A stretch of DNA of 12,530 nucleotides from Bacteroidales bacterium UBA5515 (GCA_002423895.1 DIOL01000011.1:170618-183147); one strand, 5' to 3'. Positions 4,930 to 12,530 are shown, counted from the stretch's first letter. Notes: a model not told the origin generated them from the sequence alone. Made by a program: numbers and translations.

Positions 4930-7575
4930 CTATTCAAATATAAGCTCGCCTTTTGCTTTATCTAATTTGAAGCGTCCAAAGTTAGCTATTCCATTTTTGT
5001 TTACAATCATTTTGTCTGTCATACCTTTCTTTATCAAAACTTCGTATTTGTCAGCATAGTGTTTACCAATGTAAGCTGTTTTGAAGATTAGTACTGATTC
5101 GTCCAAAATATTACCTTGAGCATCAAATGCTTTATCTTTATCTTTGAAGTCGTCTTTGGTTATTCTTCCAGTTAGTAAGAAGTTCATTGCAACATCCCAA
5201 TCCAATACAGCTGCATCTTTGTATTTTTCGTTGTAAATAGCTGGCACATTTGCTCCGTTAAGGATAATATATAGCATGGATTTATCTCCATCAATCATTG
5301 TTAGTTTTATGTTATTGTCTGTATAAATGATTGGTACGGTTGTAATAGGAAGTGGTTTATTGCCTTTTACCATATCTACAATAGGTTTCTTTTGAGCAAG
5401 ATCTTCAATTGAGTCTAAGTATTCGGCTGGAACATAGTCTGTTCTAACCACTCTAAATTCTGAACGACGATTTAGTTGGTGAGCTGCTTCTCTTTCTCCA
5501 TAGGTTTTTAAGTTGTTTATATAGCTTTCTGTAAGAGTTATTCCTTTAGGAAACAGATATGTTTTGCCATTAAATTCGGATTTAGTATCTGCTGTTAATG
5601 TTCGTGGTATTCTATCACCATATCCTTTTGGTATTAACCTGTCACGATCAATTCCTCTTGCAAATAAGAAATCTACAACTGATTCTGCTCTTCTTTGAGA
5701 AAGAGTGTCATTGGTTAATTGTGGAAAAGGTCTTATGTCAGTGTGAGAACGTAGTTCAATAACGTAAGAAGGGTTATTTACCAAAACAACTAATAGGTCA
5801 GAAAGAGAATCTAAATATTGGTCTTTTAAATCCCATTTTCCTAAATCGTAACGAATTTCTGGAAGTACAACTGGATCTTTTGCAATTGGTTTTAGAACAA
5901 AATCACGTACTAGGTCTTTGCTTGTAGTTAATCCAATGGTTGTTTCGGTTGCTTCTTCATTCATGTAATCCACTTGTGATACTTGAATGGTGTATTTTAC
6001 ATTATATTTTATTTGTTTATTGGTAAACTCGTATTCTCCATTGCGGTCTGTTCTGGCTTCTTGTGTTGTTTTGTCAGAACCAATTATTTTTACTTTTGCT
6101 CCTTCAATCAATTGCATTGATTTATCATCTCTAACTTTTCCTTTAAGAGTGTAAAGCATTGGTGCTCTAAAGAAAGAGTAAATATCATCTCCTCCAACTC
6201 CTCCTTGACGGTTAGATGAGAAAAATCCTGATTCTTCTGCTGCATCTGATTCGTCTTCGTTTGGATTGTATATTATTCCAATTTCGTCATATTGAGTGTT
6301 GATAGGATATTTTAGATTAACTGGGTCTGTCCATTGGTCATTTTCATATTCAGTGTAGAATATATCATATCCTCCTAAACCAGCTAATCCATCAGAAGAA
6401 TAATACATACGTTTATCTGTGCGTAGGAATGGGAATTGTTCTTTTCCTTCAGAGTTAATATGTTTTCCCAAATTTGTTATGTTGGAGAAAGGTTCGTTAA
6501 TGTTTTCTCTTGATGCTTTCCAAATATCATAATCTCCTTGTCCACCTGGACGGTTAGAAGAAAAGTATATTGTTAGTTCATCAGATGTTATTGCTGGATG
6601 TAAGTAGTTGTATGCTGTGTCACCTAAATCAAGTTTAACGAAAGAAGATTCATCATCTAATTGGTTTGTTGTTTGATCGTTGGCAGAAACGCCACCTGTT
6701 CCTTTTTGAGGCATTTTCTTTGTTGGAGCACCACCTTTTTTGCCTTTGCCTTTTGCGGGTTCAATAGGTTTACTATAAATTGCACAATTAAGGTCTTTGT
6801 TCTCCATTATTCTACATCTTGAGAAATAGTAGTTCTTTGTTTTACCTCTACTAACAATTACTAATTCCCCTTCATTTGCTTCATCGGAGTTTACATCAAT
6901 TTCTGAGAAAAAAATTGCTTCTCCCAACTCTCCTGATTTGAGTTTAAGAGCTGTATATATGTTTGATAAATATTCTCCAGTCCAAGCGTCTTTTAAAGAC
7001 ATTTCATCTAATGGACGAGAAGAAGTAAACATTATTTCATCTGTTTTATCTGGAAGAATGAATTTTGGAGCCCAATCATTCCATTCAGTATTAATATCTT
7101 TTTGGTTTTTTATTTGATGTTTGGTTGGGTTTTGCATCCATTCTTTTGCCAATGCAATAGAAGAAAGTCTTCTTTTAGCCAATTCATCATTAGGAATTAA
7201 CTTCAAATATTCTTTATAGTTATATTCTGCATCATCCCATTCTCCTCTGAAACGTTGGAAGTCTGCCATGTGTAGGAAAATTTTGGGTTGAGTTTTGTAG
7301 TATTGTGCCTTTACAAGACGTTCATATGTTTTAATTGCTTGAACCTTATCGTCCATATAACGATAACATTCTGCTTGTTGAAATAATATTCTGTCTCTTT
7401 CCTGGCGGTTCAGCTTGACATCGGCATAAGCTTCTTTATATAGGTCAGCAGCAATTGTGTATTGTTTTGCAAAGAAAGCTTCATCAGCTTTTTCGGTTAA
7501 ACTCTGTTTTTGAGCGAAAGCTCCAAAACTTAAACAAATTAGCGTTAAAACAATAAAAACATTCTTGAACTTCAT
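4930..7575 (-). CDS. PorE-like envelope protein: TPR, PD40 propeller, CNA/CRD-type domain, OmpA domain, retropepsin-like tail
   Basis: The 881-residue protein starts with a cleavable signal peptide (cut probably near AFAQ, residues 19-22) without a lipobox. Then come TPR-like helices (about 24-150); a PD40/WD40-like beta-propeller (about 165-470) with repeats such as YFSSNRPGGQGDYDIW and FFSSNRQGGVGGDDIY; a carboxypeptidase-regulatory-like beta domain from about 476 (TLKGKVRD); and an OmpA peptidoglycan-binding domain (about 580-712) with Asp613 in SHTD and NRR at 702-704. The order matches PorE of Porphyromonas type IX secretion, an outer-membrane protein anchored to peptidoglycan. Differences from PorE, as I recall it, are the missing lipid anchor, a Lys/Gly-rich insert at about 268-310, and a tail from about 752 resembling a retropepsin fold. 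No other T9SS gene is in the window, so a T9SS role is inferred; a general OmpA-family envelope role is the alternative. Confidence 0.87.
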   Translation of the reverse strand: MKFKNVFIVLTLICLSFGAFAQKQSLTEKADEAFFAKQYTIAADLYKEAYADVKLNRQERDRILFQQAECYRYMDDKVQAIKTYERLVKAQYYKTQPKIFLHMADFQRFRGEWDDAEYNYKEYLKLIPNDELAKRRLSSIALAKEWMQNPTKHQIKNQKDINTEWNDWAPKFILPDKTDEIMFTSSRPLDEMSLKDAWTGEYLSNIYTALKLKSGELGEAIFFSEIDVNSDEANEGELVIVSRGKTKNYYFSRCRIMENKDLNCAIYSKPIEPAKGKGKKGGAPTKKMPQKGTGGVSANDQTTNQLDDESSFVKLDLGDTAYNYLHPAITSDELTIYFSSNRPGGQGDYDIWKASRENINEPFSNITNLGKHINSEGKEQFPFLRTDKRMYYSSDGLAGLGGYDIFYTEYENDQWTDPVNLKYPINTQYDEIGIIYNPNEDESDAAEESGFFSSNRQGGVGGDDIYSFFRAPMLYTLKGKVRDDKSMQLIEGAKVKIIGSDKTTQEARTDRNGEYEFTNKQIKYNVKYTIQVSQVDYMNEEATETTIGLTTSKDLVRDFVLKPIAKDPVVLPEIRYDLGKWDLKDQYLDSLSDLLVVLVNNPSYVIELRSHTDIRPFPQLTNDTLSQRRAESVVDFLFARGIDRDRLIPKGYGDRIPRTLTADTKSEFNGKTYLFPKGITLTESYINNLKTYGEREAAHQLNRRSEFRVVRTDYVPAEYLDSIEDLAQKKPIVDMVKGNKPLPITTVPIIYTDNNIKLTMIDGDKSMLYIILNGANVPAIYNEKYKDAAVLDWDVAMNFLLTGRITKDDFKDKDKAFDAQGNILDESVLIFKTAYIGKHYADKYEVLIKKGMTDKMIVNKNGIANFGRFKLDKAKGELIFE

Positions 7576-7614
7576 ATATCTATATTTATTTATCTTCTAT
7601 ATATTATCAACCTA

Positions 7615-7645
7615 CAAAAATACAATATTTTTTGTATATTCCTAA
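7615..7645 (-). promoter_or_regulatory. Probable promoter of the PorE-like gene, overlapped by a hairpin
   Basis: On the minus strand TTAG (7645-7642) stands 19 bases before TATTTTTG (7622-7615). The -7 box matches TAnnTTTG fully and the -33 box matches TTTG in three of four bases, at the ideal spacing. The start would lie near 7610, giving a leader of about 35 bases. The inverted repeat ATACAA/TTGTAT (7620-7625, 7632-7637) followed by T on the minus strand lies inside the promoter and may end the upstream kinase transcript. Confidence 0.6.
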
Positions 7646-7668
7646 TTATTAATTACGTTTTAATTCAA

Positions 7669-10600
7669 TTATTGTTTCCAAATGGGCAAGTAAACATTAA
7701 ATGTTGTGCCTTTATTCTCTTGTGATACAAAATCTATCTTTCCTCCAATCATTTCAATTATGCTTTTAACAATAGAAAGTCCAAGTCCACTTCCATCTTT
7801 TTTTGTTGTAAACTGAGTGGAGAAAACTTTGTCAATATTCTCTTGCTTTATGCCACTTCCATTATCCTTTATTGAAATCTTGCAAATGTCTTCGTCTTTT
7901 TCAACAAATATTTCTATTAACCCATTTCCATTATTATATGTTGCTTGAATGGAGTTTTTGATTAGGTTATTAAATATTCTAATGTATTGTTGCTTGTCTC
8001 CAATAACTTGGATTGGATTTTCATAAGGATTGTAATATTTAATTTTTACATTATCTTGATTTTCAAATATATTAATTGTCGTTTTTATGCACCAATCAAT
8101 ATTTGTGATTTCTCCAAGATTAACCTTATCTTTAGCATAATCTGAAAATTCAGAAGCAATTTCCGAAAGAGTATTTATTTGTTCAATAAGTGCAGGAGTA
8201 ACTTCTTGAAAGAGTTCATGGAACTTAACAATATCAGTTGATTGTAGTCTTTGGAGTTGTTGAATGGAAAGTTTCATTGGAGTTAGGGGATTTTTAATAT
8301 CGTGAGCTACTTGTTTTGCCATTTCTCTCCATGCTCCTTCTCTTTCTTCCTTTAATAATAGTTTTGCACTCTCATCCAATTTATCAATCATGGAATTATA
8401 TGAAAGAATTAAATTGCCAAGTTCATCTTTTCTATTCCATTTAATTTTTTCATTCTGTTTGTCCAATTTGACCAAATGAAGTTTCTCTTGTAATTGTCTA
8501 AGTGGTTGAGTAATAAAATTGGATAGTAATATTGAAATAATTAATGCAAAAGTTATCCATAGAATATAAATGTTTATAAATGCAGAAACAAATTCTAATA
8601 TTTTATCTTCTAAATTCTTTTGCTTTATTATATAAGGTATGTGAAGATATCCTATTTCTTGTTGATCTTTATCAACAATTCTCATATATGAAGCATAGTA
8701 ATCTCTATTGCCAATTCTTTCCTTTTGATAAATTAGAGGACTTGTGCTTTCTTTTAATTGTTTAAGAGCATCATTATTAATATATCTACTGATTATTCCT
8801 TGAGAAAAAATTGTTGGTCGTGATGTGTTAATTAGAAAACCTTTATTGTCATATAGATTAATATCTGTTAGAAAAGTATTTGAAAGATTAACCAATTCAT
8901 AATAAATATCGTCATTGCTCAATTTTGGATTTTCGAAAATATCCTTTATCTCATAACTTATTGATTGTGTTTTTTCAATAAGAATATCTTTATTGGTTTT
9001 CTCATTTAATTGATTAAAATATTTAATTGCGATACTTCCAAAAACAATAAAGGATATTAAAAAGATACTTATTAAAGTTATTTGCAAACTATTACTTAGA
9101 TTTAAACCTCCAATAGAGAATATTCTTCGTGGATTTGAAACTAAAATAATTAATAGCAATGTAATGGATGAGAACAAGAAAAGATAGGAAGGGATTGAGA
9201 GTTTATCGAAAAGTGTTTGTTCTTTTATACTCCCAACCCAAATGGTGTTATTTCTTAAATTATTTACAACATAATGTAGGTATCCATTTTCTTTATACCA
9301 GTTGTTTGGAGTATAATTCAAGTTCATTGAATAATTATAATTCCCAAACTGTAAGACTAAGTTTTTATGTTGATATACTCCATAAAAATCTAAATCCATC
9401 TGTGAAGACTTGTCTTTTGCCTCTTGATTTATAAGTAAATCAGGATATCCCATTTCCTTTGAAGCTTTCTTTTCAATGCAATCAATAAATATTAATCTTG
9501 TTCGATTTTGATGATTTAATTCAAAATAGCCAATGTATGCTTTTTCAGTCAAATCAGTACTTTCTCTATATATTGACTTACTATTAATAACTAATCTTGA
9601 GTCTTGAAGTCTTGTTTTAAAATACTCCTTACTATTAACATGTTTACCTAATGGAGGAATAAATAAAGATTCATCAGAATAACATACAATTATATCTGTA
9701 CTGTAAATCTTATTTAACTCCTGCAAATAATTATTTAGAATATAGGTTTCAAGTTCTTTGTTAGATTTATTACTTTCTATCGAATTTATTTGTTTGTCGG
9801 AGTTAATCTCTTTTTCAATTTTCAATAGTATTGCTTCAACCTCCTTGTCTTCGCTCATAGAAATCTTGCTTATGGCAGTTTTTAGAAAATCCATTTCTTT
9901 ATGAGCATTATAGGAATAAAAAAGTACTCCATTAATTATTGAAAATAAGATTAGAATTATAATATAATATAGTATAGGGGAAAGTTTTTTCTTTACTATT
10001 TCTTCTTTATAAATGATAATAAACAAAACATAAAGAGAAAAAAGAATTGTAAGTATTGATAAGAAGGATAGTTTGTTGATTAAAAATATTATTGATATAA
10101 TTGAACATAGTACTAAAATTAAATATGTCCATTTGTTAAATTTGCATGAATTGTAGAATGGAAGAAGAATCTTTTTCCCAATTATATATAATGTATATGA
10201 GCCCAACAATATTTGGAAAAGCAATATTATAACTTGACCATCAAAATTAATTATATCAGCTAATGAAATAGTTTTATTAAAGCTTTCAAGTAAAGCTTTA
10301 ATAAAATAAAAATAAATCCATGTAATTGGAATTAAAAGTGTCTGAATAAATAGTTTGGTTTTATCGTTTTTTAATTTTAAATCAAGATTAGAAATTAAAA
10401 AGTAGATTAGAATTTGTAATGTAAATATTTCTATAACACTAAAATCAATGTTATTTACAACAACTAAGAGTTTAGAAAAATTGATATTGCAAATAGGAGA
10501 ATAGATATTAAATAATTTAAGTCCAATAAAAAGAATAAGATATGCGAAAATAACATATATCCATCTTGCAAATTTTCTATTAGGATTTACTAATGTCAAT

Positions 10601-11193
10601 ATTAATTTAGAAATTAAGAAAACGATAAATAAGTAAAGAAAAGAAATGACATAACTTAGAAAAGAATTGGAATGATGATTGAAGTTTGAAAAATCCAAAT
10701 AGAATATCTTTTCTCCATTTAATTCAATAGGATAATTGGTTTTATAAAAGGTAATAGCAATATCTGAATTGTATTCTATATCAAATTTTGGATTAAATTC
10801 GTTTCTTAAATAACTATTGTTTAAAGGATATTGTTTTTTTACAAGTGATGCATATACTATTATTGAATCATTCTTCTTATCCTGATTAAGGATATAATAT
10901 CCATTTGATAACTTAATAAAATTACTTTTAAGAATAGGAGAAAGATCTTTTGGTAGTGTAATATTATTGTCGGTCCATGAAATAAGATTTCCCTTATAAT
11001 ATACAAACCTTTCTCCTTTAGACTTTATACTGCTAAATTCTTCACTAACTTTGTTTTGTATTTTGTGTGTTATGGATTTAGTAGAATGATTTTCAAGATC
11101 AATCAAATTTAATAAAGAAAACAAAACAATCATGAAAGCTATTCCAAATAATAATAACTTCTTGTTTGATGAATATGTAATTTTTATTTTCAC
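7669..11193 (-). CDS. Large NtrY-like sensor histidine kinase
   Basis: This 1174-residue membrane kinase would autophosphorylate and pass phosphate to a response regulator. Visible order: one helix near 13-31; an extracytoplasmic segment to about 175; a block of about eight helices (176-432); a second extracytoplasmic domain (about 433-662); two helices (663-688, 703-727); a third sensor segment (730-860, possibly Cache-like); a helix (863-893); HAMP (to about 945); HisKA; and HATPase. The H box AWREMAKQVAHDIKNPLTP holds His964 and resembles NtrY. The N box has Asn1080, the G1 box DNGSG starts at Asp1110, and GSGLGLS follows, so catalysis looks intact. The start is GTG: TAA lies in frame four codons upstream, and the next Met (residue 21) would cut the first helix. 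The ligand is unknown. No response regulator or other sigma-54 gene is in the window, so it appears to be an orphan here. Confidence 0.9.
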   Translation of the reverse strand: MKIKITYSSNKKLLLFGIAFMIVLFSLLNLIDLENHSTKSITHKIQNKVSEEFSSIKSKGERFVYYKGNLISWTDNNITLPKDLSPILKSNFIKLSNGYYILNQDKKNDSIIVYASLVKKQYPLNNSYLRNEFNPKFDIEYNSDIAITFYKTNYPIELNGEKIFYLDFSNFNHHSNSFLSYVISFLYLFIVFLISKLILTLVNPNRKFARWIYVIFAYLILFIGLKLFNIYSPICNINFSKLLVVVNNIDFSVIEIFTLQILIYFLISNLDLKLKNDKTKLFIQTLLIPITWIYFYFIKALLESFNKTISLADIINFDGQVIILLFQILLGSYTLYIIGKKILLPFYNSCKFNKWTYLILVLCSIISIIFLINKLSFLSILTILFSLYVLFIIIYKEEIVKKKLSPILYYIIILILFSIINGVLFYSYNAHKEMDFLKTAISKISMSEDKEVEAILLKIEKEINSDKQINSIESNKSNKELETYILNNYLQELNKIYSTDIIVCYSDESLFIPPLGKHVNSKEYFKTRLQDSRLVINSKSIYRESTDLTEKAYIGYFELNHQNRTRLIFIDCIEKKASKEMGYPDLLINQEAKDKSSQMDLDFYGVYQHKNLVLQFGNYNYSMNLNYTPNNWYKENGYLHYVVNNLRNNTIWVGSIKEQTLFDKLSIPSYLFLFSSITLLLIILVSNPRRIFSIGGLNLSNSLQITLISIFLISFIVFGSIAIKYFNQLNEKTNKDILIEKTQSISYEIKDIFENPKLSNDDIYYELVNLSNTFLTDINLYDNKGFLINTSRPTIFSQGIISRYINNDALKQLKESTSPLIYQKERIGNRDYYASYMRIVDKDQQEIGYLHIPYIIKQKNLEDKILEFVSAFINIYILWITFALIISILLSNFITQPLRQLQEKLHLVKLDKQNEKIKWNRKDELGNLILSYNSMIDKLDESAKLLLKEEREGAWREMAKQVAHDIKNPLTPMKLSIQQLQRLQSTDIVKFHELFQEVTPALIEQINTLSEIASEFSDYAKDKVNLGEITNIDWCIKTTINIFENQDNVKIKYYNPYENPIQVIGDKQQYIRIFNNLIKNSIQATYNNGNGLIEIFVEKDEDICKISIKDNGSGIKQENIDKVFSTQFTTKKDGSGLGLSIVKSIIEMIGGKIDFVSQENKGTTFNVYLPIWKQ

Positions 11194-11212
11194 TCCAATG
11201 ATTTATTTTCAG

Positions 11213-11220
11213 CAAAAATA
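11213..11220 (-). promoter_or_regulatory. Possible -7 element of the histidine kinase gene
   Basis: On the minus strand bases 11220-11213 read TATTTTTG, fitting TAnnTTTG, 19 bases before the GTG start. There is no good TTTG at the -33 position, so support is partial. If used, the leader would be only about 15 bases, which fits the choice of the GTG start rather than anything further upstream. Confidence 0.4.
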
Positions 11221-11388
11221 ATAAATATATTATTAGTTTAGTGAAAACACATATAAAAAGAATATGCTTTTATATAATATCTGTCTGTTTTTAGACAAAT
11301 ACTCCATTAATTGGATGATTAAAATAGATTTTTTATTCATGCAATTTTACTATTTTAAAAATAGGTCAAAAGTAAGTATGTAAAAATC

Positions 11389-11416
11389 TGATATTGAAAA
11401 ATATCATTTTTCTTTT
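11389..11416 (+). terminator. Terminator-like hairpin with GAAA tetraloop
   Basis: TGATATT (11389-11395) pairs perfectly with AATATCA (11400-11406) around the GNRA-type tetraloop GAAA, and TTTTTCTTTT follows at 11407-11416. The form is that of an intrinsic terminator, but the stem is all A/T except one G-C pair, and no gene is seen ending here. It could insulate the divergent genes or end an unseen small RNA. Confidence 0.35.
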
Positions 11417-11493
11417 ATCGCATTATCATAAGGTATATATAGCCCTTAAAAGGAGATTTCTTTCTCAAAAAAATAAAAATTTTATCAAGTTTT

Positions 11494-11524
11494 TTTGGTA
11501 GTAAATAAAACATTTGTATCTTTG
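11494..11524 (+). promoter_or_regulatory. Bacteroidota-type promoter of rplU-rpmA
   Basis: TTTG (11494-11497), 19 bases, then TATCTTTG (11517-11524) match the Bacteroidota consensus exactly in both boxes and in spacing. Transcription should start near 11530, leaving a leader of about 35 bases before the rplU ATG. A strong constitutive promoter fits a ribosomal-protein operon. Confidence 0.9.
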
Positions 11525-11564
11525 CACTCCCAAATAAAGAGGGAAAAACATAATAATACAAATA

Positions 11565-11873
11565 ATGTACGCAATAGTAGAAATCGCAGGACAGCAATTC
11601 AAGGTTCAAAAAGATCAAAAGCTTTTTGTTCATCGTCTTCAAGCAGAAGAAGGTGCAGAAATGTCATTTGACACCGTGATGCTTAAGGATGCTGATGGTT
11701 CAATAACCATTGGGACTCCAAAAATTGAAGGATCTTCAGTTAAGGCAACCGTTCTAAAACATTTAAAAGGAGATAAGGTTCTTGTTTTTAAGAAAAAGAG
11801 AAGAAAAGGTTACCAAAAGATGAATGGTCATCGTCAATATTTATCACAAATTCAAGTAACTGAAATTTTGTAA
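11565..11873 (+). CDS. rplU: 50S ribosomal protein L21
   Basis: The 102-residue protein begins MYAIVEIAGQQFKV, the hallmark of L21, and its C-terminal half contains the basic signature FKKKRRKGYQKMNGHRQ and ends in IQVTEIL. L21 binds 23S rRNA in the large subunit. The length is standard. The ATG at 11565 begins the conserved MYAIVE start; no Shine-Dalgarno sequence is present. It is transcribed from the consensus promoter at 11494-11524 and is followed by rpmA after 46 bases, the near-universal rplU-rpmA order. Confidence 0.98.
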   Translation: MYAIVEIAGQQFKVQKDQKLFVHRLQAEEGAEMSFDTVMLKDADGSITIGTPKIEGSSVKATVLKHLKGDKVLVFKKKRRKGYQKMNGHRQYLSQIQVTEIL

Positions 11874-11919
11874 TAAAGTATTTTTATTAGTATTAACATA
11901 AGATAAGAAACAAAATATT

Positions 11920-12177
11920 ATGGCTCACAAGAAAGGTGTCGGAAGTTCAAATAACGGACGCGAATCCCAAAGCAAACGTTTAGGTGTTAAAATATTTGGA
12001 GGTCAATCTTGCATTGCAGGAAACATAATAGTACGCCAAAGAGGAACCGTTCACAATCCAGGAAATAATGTAGGAATTGGAAAAGATCATACTTTATTCG
12101 CATTAGTTGATGGAGTTGTTGAATTTAGAAAACGTAAAAACAACAGATCATACGTATCTGTAAATCCAATAGCATAA
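11920..12177 (+). CDS. rpmA: 50S ribosomal protein L27
   Basis: The 85-residue protein starts MAHKKGVGSSNNGRES and continues with KRLGVKIFGGQ and GNIIVRQRGT, all classic L27. The flexible N-terminus of L27 reaches the peptidyl transferase centre and helps position tRNAs. It starts directly at the mature MAHKK sequence, so there is no cleavable extension of the Firmicutes type. It is the second gene of the rplU-rpmA operon. In many bacteria obgE or serS follows; here 23S rRNA sequence begins about 113 bases after its stop, which is unexpected. Confidence 0.98.
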   Translation: MAHKKGVGSSNNGRESQSKRLGVKIFGGQSCIAGNIIVRQRGTVHNPGNNVGIGKDHTLFALVDGVVEFRKRKNNRSYVSVNPIA

Positions 12178-12196
12178 CAATAATTTTTAAATGATA

Positions 12197-12223
12197 TGAC
12201 TTATTGGTTTATTCAATAAGTCA
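12197..12223 (+). terminator. Hairpin after rpmA without a T run
   Basis: TGACTTATTG (12197-12206) pairs perfectly over ten bases with CAATAAGTCA (12214-12223) around a seven-base loop. A second smaller stem, TTACTT/AAGTAA, follows at 12231-12245. No T run follows the first stem, so this may be a weak terminator, an mRNA 3' protecting hairpin or an rRNA processing stem. It is the only visible candidate for ending rpmA transcription before the 23S gene. Confidence 0.4.
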
Positions 12224-12252
12224 GCAAGGTTTACTTTTAAAGTAAGCAAAAA

Positions 12253-12264
12253 GATCTTTGACAT
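12253..12264 (+). promoter_or_regulatory. boxA-like antitermination element before 23S
   Basis: GATCTTTGACAT closely resembles the rRNA boxA (E. coli TGCTCTTTAACA) and the GTTCTTTGACAT-type element that I recall lying just before 23S in Bacteroidota rRNA spacers. It lies about 27 bases before the estimated 23S 5' end. Its presence indicates genuine rRNA leader or spacer sequence rather than an isolated 23S fragment. Confidence 0.65.
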
Positions 12265-12290
12265 TAAGGGCATATAAGAGAAGAAACGAG

Positions 12291-12530
<240 letters not shown>

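Larger units (their letters stand above)
11194..11564. other. Divergent intergenic region between the kinase and rplU
   Basis: Besides the promoter elements listed separately, this gap holds a small inverted repeat TGTCT/AGACA (11282-11286, 11293-11297) and the hairpin at 11389-11416. The rest is very AT-rich. No open reading frame in it has protein-like features, and I see no riboswitch or leader structure ahead of rplU, whose leader should be only about 35 bases. Confidence 0.65.

Noticed and set aside
8580..9434. Plus-strand reading frames opposite the histidine kinase
   Set aside because: They are antisense frames within an intact 1174-codon gene with conserved kinase boxes.
11415..11642. 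A 75-codon minus-strand reading frame upstream of rplU
   Set aside because: It covers the perfect rplU promoter and the first codons of L21 on the opposite strand and shows no family features.

Overview
The window comes from an AT-rich member of the Bacteroidota. Four things point there. Promoters fit the Bacteroidota pattern TTTG-N19-TAnnTTTG, with exact matches before the thioredoxin lipoprotein and rplU. Shine-Dalgarno sequences are almost absent. There is a large TPR/PD40/OmpA protein of the kind linked to type IX secretion. The 5' part of the 23S rRNA also reads like that phylum. Genus and order cannot be fixed from this sequence. The window starts inside a tRNA and ends inside a 23S rRNA, both multi-copy sequences, so it may be an assembly fragment broken at repeats.

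Layout, left to right. (1) Bases 1-349, plus strand: 3' end of a tRNA (probably Glu), then rpsT (S20) and a clear intrinsic terminator. (2) Bases 364-3246, plus strand: a TatD-family metal-dependent DNase; then, from its own consensus promoter, a TlpA/thioredoxin-fold lipoprotein and a membrane-anchored protein with three helix-hairpin-helix repeats. (3) Bases 3247-3555: a gap between convergent genes holding a 125-bp imperfect palindrome, in which six 9-bp motifs sit on a 21-bp phase. (4) Bases 3556-11193, minus strand: three separate envelope genes, in order of transcription a very large NtrY-like sensor histidine kinase, an 881-residue PorE-like protein, and an Nramp Mn/Fe transporter. (5) Bases 11565-12177, plus strand: the rplU-rpmA operon (L21, L27). 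(6) From about 12291 to the end: the 5' part of a 23S rRNA gene, preceded by a boxA-like element but by no 16S or spacer tRNA genes.

Most of this is housekeeping (translation, DNA repair, periplasmic thiol chemistry, metal uptake, envelope, signalling). Three things stand out: the rpmA-23S junction, which means either an unlinked 23S gene or a chimeric assembly; the 21-bp-phased palindrome; and what looks like an inactive retropepsin-like domain at the C-terminus of the PorE-like protein. I see no phage, transposase, CRISPR array or defence cassette.
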